A stretch of 64,000 nt of DNA from Atrina japonica (taxonomy: Eukaryota > Mollusca > Bivalvia > Pterioida > Pinnidae): assembly GCA_030159075.1 (NCBI GenBank), contig BROG01000030.1, positions 739,501 to 803,500 on the forward strand, in the 5' to 3' direction. Shown here one piece after another: positions 34,119-44,740 of the stretch (position 1 is the stretch's first letter; each line of letters opens with the position of its first letter). Made by a program: the position numbers and the translations under genes. The notes beneath the pieces were generated by a model. That model was not told the DNA's origin. It did no database searches and saw only the letters and a program-made list of their open reading frames with translations.

Positions 34119-34961
34119 GCAAAGTATGTAGTTATTGGGTTAAGCAGGTACAGAGTAGATAGGAATATCTAAGTGACCATTACAAAATCAAGCTGACCTT
34201 GACAGCTTTTCTTGCCTAAGAATGTTGTTTTTCTGTTTATCATGTTGAGATGCTTTGTCAAAATAAAGAAGTCCCTTTTGAGAGTACACACACAATAGTT
34301 AAGTATCATTACAAGAACAATAAAATGTTCTGAAATTTGTCATTTATGTTGTTGTATGGTCTGATGGTAATCTCAATACGTTCTAAAGCAGAGAAAATCT
34401 GTGACAAAGAGATTAATGGAATGTCCAGATACAAGAAAGGTGTATACTTCTTCAATGGAGATGTTAATCTTAATTATTCATCAATCTAACAAACATGGTG
34501 GCACATTACATATCAATCACAGTCAGTCAGTGCAGGTTTGAACTCCAATGGAACCAAATCTGTTTATGTGACAAAAACTGACAGTTAACTACAAAACAAA
34601 ACAAAACAAACAAACAAACAAACAAAAAACAGTGGATTTCTTCTGGCTACATTACTGTATAGTTGCTTTGATTTAATTTCGCTGTATTCATGATCAAAGA
34701 CATTTCGCAAAATTAAACACCTGTGAGTATAATACCTTGCTCTTATGAAGTATCAGAAAGATAATTCGTAACTAAACTTGCACGAAATTTAATACCCATG
34801 AATAAGTTCCATATAGAAAACTGCAAATTTTCTCCTCATGAAATTAAACAACCATACACTACATTGTAAACTGGTTTTCTCATCCAACATTAAAGTATTA
34901 CTATGTAATGAGTCAAACACCATCAATACCAACAAAACTTTTTAAAGTGCCACATATCTAA
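34119..34961. other. Non-coding; possible GGAAATTT-type MITE traces
   Basis: An (AAAC)n patch lies at 34588-34632. The stretch 34660-34870 has scattered tttaatttcgct / gcaaaattaaac motifs that look like a decayed inverted element. No gene. Confidence 0.4.
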
Positions 34962-35005
34962 ACTGATGCTATGGCGCCGCGGAGCCGAAACATGTAAATA
35001 AAAAA
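34962..35005 (+). other. Hammerhead/retroelement-end-like motif
   Basis: actgatgctatggcgccgcg, then gagccgaaacatgtaaataa. The order CTGATG - short GGC/GCC stem - CGAAAC - taaata resembles the hammerhead-like ends of Penelope-like or related retroelements, but the CUGAUGA core is broken (CTGATGC). It is a suggestion only. Confidence 0.25.
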
Positions 35006-35735
35006 CTCAACGTTAATTCAATTTATTCAACCTTACAGAGTTTTTATTGTGTTGGACACAAACCCCTTTTTGGAATTCTTTAAATCTATTATTTTGTGGA
35101 CTCTGTATACCTTCGGTATCCACAGTGAAGACTCCTACCGGGTTATTTATACTGTCTACCTTCAGGGACGTTGTTACCTCCACCCCCTCTCTTTCAGATA
35201 AATTCAGATCAATAAAATGATACGGCCCATTTAGTAATCACCTGGATTCAGTGCACATCTGTGTAAAGATGCATTTAAAAGCAATTACTTATCTATACCC
35301 AGACCACTTGCTAAAAACCAAAGAATACTCTGAAGTCTGAGAATAATCTTAACTTGACCTGCTCAGTCACTCAGATTTCAGGATTAGCCAATGTTGCGTG
35401 CAGACTTAAGAAATATAGTGGGACCACGCCTAAATACTGCCTAGCTTAGGAGACAACATCACATTTAAGACCAGAAATTTCCCATCTCTGAATAAATTGT
35501 TAATAAGAATAGAATCTCATTTTGTAGACCATCTCACTTATCAGATGACTTTGAGTCAGCCAGGTGGTTTTAACTGTAAGGTTCTACAATACTTTTTCCG
35601 CACTTGGGCCCTGTTGTGTTTCTCTTTACCTTTACCACAGATTCTCTAACATGTAAAACAAGGGATTTCAGGATTAACATGAAAGTTTACAGAAATATAA
35701 AGCTTGTGCTGCTGACTAAACTTTTTGAATAGCAT
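35006..35735. other. Non-coding, one small hairpin
   Basis: At about 35098-35130, ctgtatacc-ttc-ggtatccacag forms a short stem with a bulge. Nothing else is recognised. Confidence 0.45.
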
Positions 35736-35990
35736 GCTATGCCACACTCAACAATTTTTTTCAGATATATATGGTGGCAGCCAGTTTTAATGATGGAGGA
35801 GAGAATCTGGTTACAATGTACCCGAGAAGAGTCCACTGGCCTTCCACAAGTAAACTGGCAAATCTTCTCACAAAATCAGCTTTGGTTCCAGTGGGGCTGG
35901 AACCTGCATTGACCAGAAATGAGAGACTTCATGGCTCAATGCACAATGCTCTAACCACTCTGCCACAGTGGTACCTGCTGCTAACTTGAG
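35736..35990 (-). mobile_element. tRNA-derived SINE, near full length
   Basis: From tail to head on the plus strand: ccacactcaacaattttttt, atggtggcagccagttttaa, tgatggaggagagaatctgg, acccgagaagagtccactgg, ccacaagtaaactggcaaat, tggggctggaacctgcattg (B-box side), gctctaaccactctgccaca (A-box side). It is the best guide to the full family layout along with 44851-45092. A plus-strand open frame at 35771-35989 is antisense to it and not a gene. Confidence 0.8.
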
Positions 35991-36262
35991 AATGAACTAA
36001 ATATATGTGTACATAAAACTAATTAAAACATTGTATGTATAGAGTCAGATTGCATTCACTAGAATTATTATGCTTCTATGATTAGAGTCAGATTGCATTC
36101 ACTAGAATTATTATGCTTCTATGATTAGAGTCAGATTGCATTCACTAGAATTATTATGCTTCTATGATTAGAGTCAGATTGCATTCACTAGAATTATTAT
36201 GCTTCTATGAATAGAGTCAGATTGCATTCACTAGAATTATTATGCTTCTATGATTAGAGTCA
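35991..36262. repeat. 43-bp minisatellite, 5 copies plus partial
   Basis: From 36039: tagagtcagattgcattcac, tagaattattatgcttctat, gat. Copies are nearly identical, implying recent expansion. Confidence 0.95.
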
Positions 36263-36675
36263 AAATGTCGCACCTAGAATTGGGAGGTTTCTTACTGAAT
36301 TGCATTTTTTTTCAGAATTTTCATTTTAAAGTTTTCACTTTGTTCAAAATATCACGTACAGATCTCCTTAACGTGGTGTATATCATGTCAGAATTGTTCT
36401 ATCCACAAATTAATCAATGAAACACCTTGTAAGTGAAGATGAAAATGAAAACAAAGGGAAAAACATACTGGTATATACCTGTAATATTTACATATTGGTT
36501 TTCAGATGAAATTTTACAATGTCCATTTAATAAACTGTTTCCAAAGCAAAAATCCATTTTCACAATTCTGCTAAACGTCTATGACACATATCTTAATATG
36601 TTGAAAATCTCTAGAGAAAGAAAGCAGGGTCACTTCTTCAAATGGACAAGAAAAATATCACTGTGCAAACATACA
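36263..36675. other. Non-coding, no clear feature
   Basis: The plus-strand open frame at 36433-36681 (82 codons, Lys-rich) has no recognised domain or exon partners. Confidence 0.45.
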
Positions 36676-36873
36676 CAGTAGAGGCTTGCTATTAAGACCA
36701 CCTGACTGACTCAAAGTGGTCTGGTCAGCGAGGTGGTCACTTAAATGAGAATCTGGATTTATATAATACTTGGTCAATAAAATTTTAAGAGACTGAATAT
36801 ATTAAAATTTCACTTGAGAGACTGAATATTTATAATCTGATTAGCAAACCGAATTTCTAATATACCCTGCCTT
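36676..36873 (+). mobile_element. Pogo-type MITE left end
   Basis: CAGTAGAGGCTTGCTATTAA, gaccacctgactgactcaaa, gtggtctggtcagcgaggtg. The end motif and repeated gtggtc place it in the pogo-type MITE family. It runs directly towards the 36-bp array. Confidence 0.5.
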
Positions 36874-37290
36874 TCTAAAGACAGAGCTCTATAGGATTCA
36901 TTCTGCCTTTCTAAAGATGGAGGTATATTGGATCCATTCTGCCGCTCTAAAGATGGAGGTATATTGGATCCATCCTGCCTCTCTAAAGATGGAGGTATAT
37001 TGGATCAATCCTGCCTCTCTAAAGATGGAGGTATATTGGATCCATTCTGCCTCTCTAAAGATGGAAGTGTATTGGATCCATTCTGCCTCTCTAAAGATGG
37101 AGGTATATTGGATCCATCCTGCCTCTCTAAAGATGGAGGTATATTGGATCCATCCTGCCTCTCTAAAGACAGAGGTATATTGGATCCATCCTGCCTTACT
37201 AAAGAGGGAGGTATATAAGATTTACCCTGTCTTTCTAAAGACAGAGGTAAATAAGATTCACACCGCCTGTCTAAAGACGGAGGTATATAG
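36874..37290. repeat. 36-bp minisatellite, about 11-12 copies
   Basis: The unit is cctgcctctctaaagatgga, ggtatattggatccat. Outer copies are diverged (gacagagctctatagg; gacagaggtaaataag) and inner copies nearly identical. All frames on both strands stay open with a 12-residue period, which explains the long frames here. Confidence 0.95.
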
Positions 37291-37437
37291 ATGGGGGTGG
37301 GATTTTTTTTTTTTTTTTTTTTTTTAGGTTTGAGTATATATCTCTCCTTCCATCTGTTCATCCCTTAAAAATTGTTTCAAGAGTATAACTATAAAAAGTC
37401 AGTTATTCTGCTCTAGATCTCAACAAAAATGAGCAAT
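37291..37437. other. Poly-T run and flank
   Basis: About 24 T at 37302-37325 after tgggggtggga, otherwise featureless. Confidence 0.7.
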
Positions 37438-37530
37438 TTAAACTCTTTCACCCCTGAATATATCTGTGGTATGCTCTTTTCTATTGTTTAGGAGTAGTTT
37501 ATTGTGGTCTGTAGGGTTGAAAGGGTTGAA
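37438..37530. mobile_element. TTAA mini-MITE, decayed
   Basis: ttaaactctttcacccctga at the left and gggttgaaagggttgaa at the right are inverted repeats of each other. About 93 bp, like its relatives at 51940 and 57231. Confidence 0.6.
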
Positions 37531-38002
37531 ATAGATCATACAGACTATTAGAAGTAGTACAGTTGTAGCTACAGTTTAATAACACATCTGTAACCTTGAC
37601 CTTTTTATGTACATTGTAAGAGTGAACATTGTCAATTATAACACAAATAGTTATCAAATTTCTTGCATTATCCTTAATGCATCTAATCAATAAGTTTTAA
37701 TGGCCTCATTAATCCTTACAATTCCACTAATTTAGCCTTATATGAATGTTAATTGTGAGCGACCAACAAATGGTGGAACAACTCTTAAGCCAAGGTGTAT
37801 ATCAAAGCAGTTCAAACAAAACAATTATAATACCAACATCCTTATATTTATCTTCTGCTGCATGTGGGTCATACTAACTTGAGAAGCTAGGAATGCTTTT
37901 ATAAGTCTGTACAATGGCAATATCTGCAGGCATGTTATTGTGTAACTACCAATATTTCCATTATTTAATTAAACTTTCTCTGAATCTTGAAACCAAATGA
38001 TG

Positions 38003-38004
<2 letters not shown>
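37531..38004. other. Non-coding, no clear feature
   Basis: AT-rich; nothing recognised. Confidence 0.5.
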
Positions 38005-38043
<39 letters not shown>

Positions 38044-38069
38044 CGTACGTACGTACGTACGTACGTATG

Positions 38070-38100
<31 letters not shown>

Positions 38101-38112
38101 GTATGTATGTAT
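38005..38112. repeat. (TA)n(GTAC)n(GTAT)n microsatellite
   Basis: ta units to about 38036, then about six tacg/gtac units to 38066 (a self-complementary tetranucleotide), then gtat units. The three motifs differ by single substitutions. Confidence 0.95.
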
Positions 38113-39289
38113 TCTAACGCCAATTATCCGGACTGAATGGGAGACACATAAAAAGTCTGTTGTCCCGAAGATTGATCATATTGTTAAAGTCCATACATCC
38201 AAAATTTAGCTAGTGATAAGTTAGTCATTCTCTGTAATCATGTCACTGAAGAAACATCAATGTTTTCACGGGCATGTTGTTATTTTAATTAGTTGATGAG
38301 CAAAAGTAAAAGCAGCGATTTATAAAGCCTCTGCTGGTAAAATATAGACGTAACATACATGTGTGTATGTATGAAAAAACATGATTTTACTTCATATTAA
38401 ATTGCATGGCTGAAATCATGTGTAGTTCTAGATCCGCATGTAGCCCAATTCATGTCATTAATTTTACACCTACAGATGTTCTCCAGTCAATAGGAATGGA
38501 AAAATCAAGTGCTAGCTCACTGACATTATCTTTAGTCCTAAAAGTCACAGTGATCTGAAGAAATCTGACCCTTTGGTCTGTTGCAAACTCCCTCCAGTCT
38601 TGACCTAGATTTCCATTGCATGGGGACCGATATGAGGCGCCTGTAGCACATTGCTTTAAGAATATTCAAATTCCTTGTTAAAGACTTATTTTTTCTAGCC
38701 GTCCATGTCTCAATTTTGTTCATAACATGTATAAATTTAAAACAAGTTACACAGGTGAGAAAATTCAATTTTATATGACTTAGTAGTGTCATTATTGTGA
38801 AATAATTTTTATATGTCCTCCCGTATCTCACCCCTTGATGTTTGCCAATTTGTGGACAGTCGGTAACACATGCTTACTTGCTTTTACTTGTAGGACTGAT
38901 CAATTTGAAAACAAAATAAAGATTGAAACTGATATTGTATATTGGTAAGAAATATTTATTTATTTGAAATGTTACTGAAGTTTTAGTTTTAATGATTGAA
39001 TCGACACATGTTATGCCACTTGGGACCGTCAATGTTAAGGTAGCCTATTTATGTAGGCTGTTTTTGAAGGTCTCAGTTTTATCTCAGATCGCCTATAAAG
39101 GCTAAAACAACTCAATTATTTAAAACAATTAACAGAATGACTGGTTTTCTGATGCTATTTCCATACTTACAAGACATTTTGTGAAATTTTTATCACTGAA
39201 TTTACAGAATGTACATTTAGGTTAAAAATATTTGGGACATGGCATTTGTCCGTAGGAGCAAAAAATCAGGATAATCGGCGTTAGACTGT
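38113..39289. other. Non-coding, no clear feature
   Basis: No gene recognised. The minus-strand open frame at 38538-38831 has no known domain. Confidence 0.5.
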
Positions 39290-39299
39290 GTGTATATGT

Positions 39300-39350
<51 letters not shown>

Positions 39351-39396
39351 TACATACACACATGTACATACACACACACACACACATATATACATA
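39290..39396. repeat. (TG)n(TA)n(CA)n microsatellite
   Basis: tgtgtatatgtg, then (ta)n, then two (ca)n tracts, running straight into a MITE end. The TG-TA-CA order makes the whole tract self-complementary. Confidence 0.9.
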
Positions 39397-39833
39397 CAGT
39401 CGATTCCACTTAATTGCATACCTGATAATTGCAAAAAGACCATTTTCTATCTCTATTATGTAAATATTTCTTTTAATGACATAGGTTAAACCATGAATTC
39501 CTATTAATTGCATAAAATATTCCCCAAAGTGGGGGAAAATGTACTGATTACGGTAAAAATTCACATGAGGAAATACTAATTTAACAGAAATGTGAACATA
39601 CCAAACTGTGTTTTATGAAAATTTTGCTTTAATGACATTATTTTACCCTAATGCTTTATGAGAATCCATTCCTAGTGTACCTAGGATGTTTATTATAGTT
39701 TTATACATGTAAATTAAAGGACTAAATGATTATAAATCATCATTGTTTACTGAAGTACACTGTGGAATTCCTGTTAATTGCATATTACTGTTATTTGTGA
39801 CATTTTGGCTATGCAATTAAGAGGAATCCACTG
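39397..39833. mobile_element. TIR element 1 of cluster (437 bp)
   Basis: Begins CAGTCGATTCCACTTAATTG, cata and ends tatgcaattaagaggaatcc, ACTG. The ends pair over about 22 bp with few mismatches. It is preceded by ta. Interior subrepeats (gaattcct(a/g)ttaattgcat) echo the ends. CAGT...ACTG termini next to TA fit the pogo/Tc1-mariner pattern. No coding capacity. Confidence 0.75.
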
Positions 39834-39859
39834 TGTGTGTTTGTGTATGTACACTTATA

Positions 39860-40343
39860 CACACTGGAATCTCATTATGTCAAAATCGGATGCGTCGAAA
39901 TTCCAGTTATGTCAAAGTCGAATGACAAATCCTGATTATTTTATGATACAATTATACTACTTTTATTCCGGATATCTCAAAGTTTTTATCTCAAAATTTC
40001 ACTTATATCAAAGTATTTTTCTGGACCGAAGTATCGAAATATTATATAATTTTCACTTGTTATCTAGAAATTACCTTCTAGGTGATTGAAAATTTACATT
40101 TTGTATGCAAAATGCATTGTAATCAATTACTTGTTTACCAGCAAAACATGGAATAATGTACTTCCATAAATGAATCAAGGTGAAAAACCAATTTGAATTG
40201 AGCAATCTCCTGAGTATGTCTATTTGTTGAACAAGATGAATAGAAAATATGTGAATTGAACACTCGATTAACTCGAAATTTGGATATCTCAAAGTAAATG
40301 GGGTAGTCCCATCAATTTCGAGGTAACAAGATTCCAATGTGTG
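39860..40343. mobile_element. TIR element 2 of cluster (~484 bp)
   Basis: Begins cacactggaatctcattatg, tcaaaatcg and ends caatttcgaggtaacaagat, tccaatgtg. The inverted ends match over CACA(C)TGGAATCT and the following tcaaa/ttcga. Interior motifs (tatgtcaaagtcg, gatatctcaaagt, actcgaaatttgg) repeat the end theme. It lies 26 bp after element 1. No coding capacity. Confidence 0.7.
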
Positions 40344-40378
40344 TGTGTGTGTGTGTGTGTATTATATATATATATATA
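40322..40378. repeat. (TG)n(TA)n microsatellite
   Basis: tgtgtgtg run followed by attatatatatatata, separating TIR elements 2 and 3. Confidence 0.9.
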
Positions 40379-41425
40379 AAGTGAAACCTGTCTTGAGAGA
40401 CCACTCATGAAAAGATGACCTGTCTTTTGAGACCACAATCTGGAAACCTTTTTTGGTAGACTACTTGTCCTTAAAGACCACATTCCATTGGCTGATAGGG
40501 TGGTCTCTCAAGACCACATTCCATTGGCTGATAGGGTGGTCTCTCAAGACCACATTCCATTGGCTGATAGGGTGGTCTCTCAAGACCACATTCCATTGGC
40601 TGATAGAGTGGTCTCTCAAGATCACATTCCATTGGCTGATAGGGTGGTCTCTTAAGATCACATTCCATTGGCTGATAGAGTGGTCTCTTAAGACCACATT
40701 CCATTGGCTGATAGGGTGGTCTCTCAAGACCACATTCCATTGGCTGATAGGGTGGTCTCTCAAGACCACATTCCATTGGCTGATAGGGTGGTCTCTCAAG
40801 ACCACATTCCATTGGCTGATAGTGTGGTCTCTCAAGACCACATTCCATTGGCTGATAGGGTGGTCTCTCAAGACCACATTCCATTGGCTGATAGGGTGGT
40901 CTCTCAAGACCACATTCCATTGGCTGATAGGGTGGTCTCTCAAGACCACATTCCATTGGCTGATAGGGTGGTCTCTCAAGACCACATTCCATTGGCTGAT
41001 AGAGTGGTCTCTCAAGACCACATTCCATTGGCTGATAGAGTGGTCTCTCAAGACCACATTCCATTGGCTGATAGAGTGGTCTCTCAAGACCACATTCCAT
41101 TGGCTGATAGAGTGGTCTCTCAAGACCACATTCCATTGGCTGATAGGGTGGTCTCTCAAGACCACATTCCATTGGCTGATAGAGTGGTCTCTCAAGACCA
41201 CATTCCATTGGCTGATAGGGTGGTCTCTCAAGACCACATTCCATTGGCTGATAGGTTGGTCTCTCAAGATCACATTCCATTGGCTGATAGAGTGGTCTCT
41301 CAAGATCACATTCCATTGGCTGATAGGGTGGTCTCTCAAGACCACATTCCATTGGCTGATAGGGTGGTCTCTCAAGATCACATTCCATTGGCTGAGAGGG
41401 TGGACTCGCAAGACAGACTCCACTG
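40379..41425. mobile_element. Pogo-type MITE expanded by an internal array
   Basis: The left end AAGTGAAACCTGTCTTGAGA, gaccact abuts (TA)n. The right end gactcgcaagacagactccA, CTG is followed by ta. The ends are imperfect inverted repeats (CAGTGRARYCTGTCTTG). Between them 26 copies of a 36-bp unit take up nearly all of the ~1.05 kb. Confidence 0.75.
40481..41405. repeat. 36-bp minisatellite, 26 copies, hairpin in each unit
   Basis: The unit is cattccattggctgataggg, tggtctctcaagacca. The segment GTGGTCT-CTCA-AGACCAC spans unit and flank and folds into a 7-bp stem with a 4-nt loop. Variation is limited to a few positions (agggtgg/agagtgg, gacca/gatca). Because 36 is divisible by 3, four frames of about 265-330 codons stay open on both strands; none is a gene. 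Confidence 0.97.
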
Positions 41426-42383
41426 TATCTGTATTCTTAGTTTAAATTGCGTCAAATATTCTATTTATTACATTTTCCAGTTAAGTTTCGTCAGGCCCTA
41501 GATTTAGGCTACCTGCTGTTCTGAACAAGTCTACTGTATGGCTTGTGAAATGTAAACAAACCAGGTTTTGATTGAAATACATCACTTGACTGTGACTATG
41601 CATTTGAAGCTTCTGAAAAAGTGTAATTTATTGTGTAGATTAATTTTAAGTATCATTCATATACTATCTATAATATTGAGGCCTGGAGAGTTGGTAGGTT
41701 ACGACAGAATCTGAAGTTGGCTATTCTTTTTCCAATGAGAGCTCACACTTAAAGGAACATAATATACAGGGCAGATCCTGATCTGCTATTAAGATCTAGG
41801 GGCAATATCTAAAATCTTTCGCCACAACTAGCCATAAAAATCATCAAGATCCTAAATATAATTCCTTTAATTAATATTACCTTCAACATGCACCGTTACA
41901 CTAGTCCTTATATGAGAGAATGCCTCAAAGTTCATGCCAAAGATAGACATGGACAGCAAACTCACTTCGAAGTTCGCCCAATTCGATGTTCATTTTCTGT
42001 ACTGTATCTCCAGTGTCACTGAATTTTTAAAAAACTTTCGAACTGTTGACATAAATAGTGGATACATTAAACATTTCCACTGCCTTTCGACCATTTAAAT
42101 ACACTCCATTCAAACATAATATTTTCTGCTTTTTAGTTGAGACAGAACAAATCTGTGTGGAGCCATTTTGTCTAGCTTCGATACAGGGTTATAAATAGCT
42201 CATGAAAATCCCTCATTGATACGTCATATCTACAGTACGTGTTCAAAAGTTTTTACCATGGCATCACCATTTATTGGCATTTGCTAGCAAATGTGATCAG
42301 TTTATAATCAAACAATGAATTACCAATTACCATTATATTACAGACGGGATTAATTATTCAGATTTTCATTAGTGGCCTGCCAC
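41426..42383. other. Non-coding, no clear feature
   Basis: AT-rich, no recognised gene or repeat. Confidence 0.5.
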
Positions 42384-42443
42384 TGTATTTTGATTGGCTT
42401 AATGAAAAATATTGATATTTTTCATTAAGCCAATCAAAATACA
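42384..42443. repeat. Perfect 28-bp inverted repeat with 4-nt loop
   Basis: The left arm 42384-42411 (tgtattttgattggcttaat, gaaaaata) and right arm 42416-42443 are exact reverse complements around ttga. The arms include two inverted CCAAT-type boxes (gattgg / ccaatc). Confidence 0.95.
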
Positions 42444-42671
42444 ATAAAATCAATGAAAATAACAGTGAAAAATAAAGCTTTAAATAAATCATTAAATTAA
42501 ATAGAAAATGTAATAAAATGTATTCACCCTGTCTAAAATTGGCCCTAAATCACCAAAGCTCATGGGCAGCATATATGTATATCTTTTTTCAACTATACAG
42601 GCTGTCATTTTCATAAAAAGAAATATCCTCCGATTTAACTTAAACTTTGATTAAAAAACTAAAAAGATATA
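42444..42671. other. Non-coding flank
   Basis: AT-rich spacer; nothing recognised. Confidence 0.5.
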
Positions 42672-43783
42672 CAGTAAAACCTGTGTATAGGGGCCACTCA
42701 AGGGGATGACCAATTTTGGCCCCTATAGACAGGTGACCCCTATATACAGGGTCGGCCATGATAAGTGAAATGTACCAAAATTATTTTTCTATATTGATGT
42801 GCGTGTCTTTCAAACTCACCATACTTGTATATATATATGCAATAATAACCACATGTCCAAATGTAATTCTTATTTATATACATGCATATAAATCAACAAA
42901 ATTCAGTTAAAATATAACTTTTATTAAATAAATACCAACAAATTTTCAATGTTTTCACTTAAATTATAGAAATCTATTTCTAATTATTAAGAGCGAATTC
43001 TCTCATACGGGAGAGACAGTCCTGTACTTCAGCCAAAGTCACTGGCTTTGCGGTCACACTGCAGTCATCGTCACTATCACTGTCATTGTCATCAGGTTCA
43101 TTGTCCTTCAACTCGTTTAATATGTCTGCTGTTGATGAGCTCCAATCTCTGTCATTACCTAGCTATATATAAAACGCTTAATTCCTATTTCCTTTTGTTT
43201 TACCGAGTTGGGTAACTGTATTCGAAACAAAAGGTTGAAAAGCCGCATGCCGCATGGTAATTACTACTACAATTAGGCACGTGTAGCTTGGTAGAAGGTC
43301 GTCGAGATGCGGTATCGTTTAATCTTGGTCTCCCATCGAAAGCCGTCTGTTTGTGTTAATAATCCAATTAACCAATTACATAAACACCTTGTGTGTACCT
43401 CGCCTGGAGGTATGTTTATACAATCAATCCAGGTAATAAACAAACATCTCGCTTCGAAGTTTAACATAGATTTAATGGAAAGTCTAGGTGAGATCCGAAT
43501 CGCTGAAAGCAAGTAACGTGAAAAAAACATGATGCACTTCGAAAGTAGTAGCAAGAAGGATAACTCTAATTTACTCGCCCTCATCATGGTTCAAGTGGAA
43601 TGGCCGCTATACGAAAAAAATCGGCGATTGTCGGGCCGTAAACAAGTGGCCGCTGACCGCGTTGAACAGGTGACCGCTATATAAAGGGTCATTATATAGT
43701 AAAATACAACGGGGATCCTTCAGATTGACCGCTATGGACAGGGTCGCGCTATATACAGGTGACCGCTATGGCAGGTTAGACTG
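42672..43783 (-). mobile_element. Tigger/pogo-like DNA transposon, internally deleted (1112 bp)
   Basis: Left end CAGTAAAACCTGTGTATAGG, ggccact; right end tgaccgctatggcaggttag, ACTG. They are imperfect inverted repeats, and ta sits on both sides (42670-42671, 43784-43785). Subterminal 'gacaggtgacccctatatac' and 'gaccgctatatacaggt'-type motifs repeat inside both ends. The interior carries the C-terminal end of a transposase frame on the minus strand, and ttttatt/aataaa signals follow it. It is the longest member of the family whose short relatives lie at 3184, 14490 and 33751, so it may represent the source lineage. The helix-turn-helix and DDE core are not recognisable, so it is dead. Confidence 0.65.
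42980..43162 (-). pseudogene. C-terminal remnant of a Tigger/pogo-type transposase
   Basis: A 60-codon open segment ending in TAG at 42980 and blocked by an in-frame TAG just upstream. It encodes a Ser/Asp/Glu-rich acidic stretch (DNEPDDNDSDSDDD), then VTLAEVQDCLSRMREFALNN and stop. An acidic linker followed by a final 'tlaEa...l..lr.f' helix is the usual tail of Tigger/jerky/CENP-B-type DDE transposases. Position inside matched CAGT...ACTG ends supports this. Everything N-terminal (HTH domains, DDE triad) is missing or unreadable. The overlapping frames at 43273-43587 on both strands do not resemble that family's N-terminus. Confidence 0.55.
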
Positions 43784-44740
43784 TACTGCCAAAGAATTAT
43801 TAACCTATCATACACATATTGCCTAGAATGATATATTACAATGATTGATATTCCAAACATCGCCATTATAACAATTTTTTTTCAACTAGGGATTTTTTAA
43901 GAACATTTTATTTGTTTAAAACATCTAATATTTGAAACATTTAATACGAAAAACTTGACAGCTTGTATGTTTTTAATAAAATTCTTGTTCTTTTTTTTTC
44001 TTTCCTAAAAACAGCAGATTTGTCCAATCAGTTTAAATTCTGATAATGGGCAAGTCTAGATCTATATGCGATTGTATAGCTTAAAAAATTAAACACTGAA
44101 ATATGACTTAGCAATCTGACTAATATTGTCATTTGGTACATGTATTATCCAAACTTGTGTGTATTTATTTTCTTAAATGCGAAAATGACTATACCAGAAG
44201 TATTTGTGATGCATTTGTTCATTTTCACACTTCATTATTTTTAGATAACATCAACAACTCATTTACCATAGTATTTTCAACTCAGTATTGTATTTCTGTA
44301 TTTGGAGATCATGATGTTAAAACATCTAAGTGTTATCACCTCCATATAACATCAAAATGTTGATGAAATTAAGTAACAAAATGATGAAAAAATTAAGATG
44401 TTGGTGTTGAAATAATCTCGTTTACATTGAACTAAGGGTCGTTAAACTTAGGAGCTGTTGAATTTATGGTAAAAGCAGTATTAAGGCCTGTTAGTAAACA
44501 TGATGTGAATTACTTGTTCAAGTGTTTAAAGAAGCCATTTTTAGATAACCTATAGACTTGAGACACTACTTAGAATTTGTCTGTCAGAGTAAGATAGATG
44601 TAAATCAAAAGTGGTTCCTAAGTATAACAAAGGGGGATCTAATAAAAGTTCTAACAGACTTATCATTGTTGTCATTTCTCCTGCTCCATACAACTTGTAT
44701 TTCAGCAATACAGACCAACATTTCTTAAACACTGATCACA
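43784..44740. other. Non-coding, no clear feature
   Basis: AT-rich; the short frame at 44133-44363 has no recognised domain. Confidence 0.5.

Noticed and set aside
36917..37361. Open frames of 96-136 codons on both strands
   Set aside because: Periodic translation of a 36-bp minisatellite plus a poly-T/poly-A run.
40453..41501. Long open frames (265-330 codons) on both strands
   Set aside because: They are periodic translations of a 36-bp tandem unit (12 residues per unit) open in several frames at once, with no start context, domain or splice structure.
43273..43587. Overlapping open frames inside the Tigger-like element
   Set aside because: Neither strand resembles the helix-turn-helix N-terminus of a pogo transposase; treated as filler sequence.
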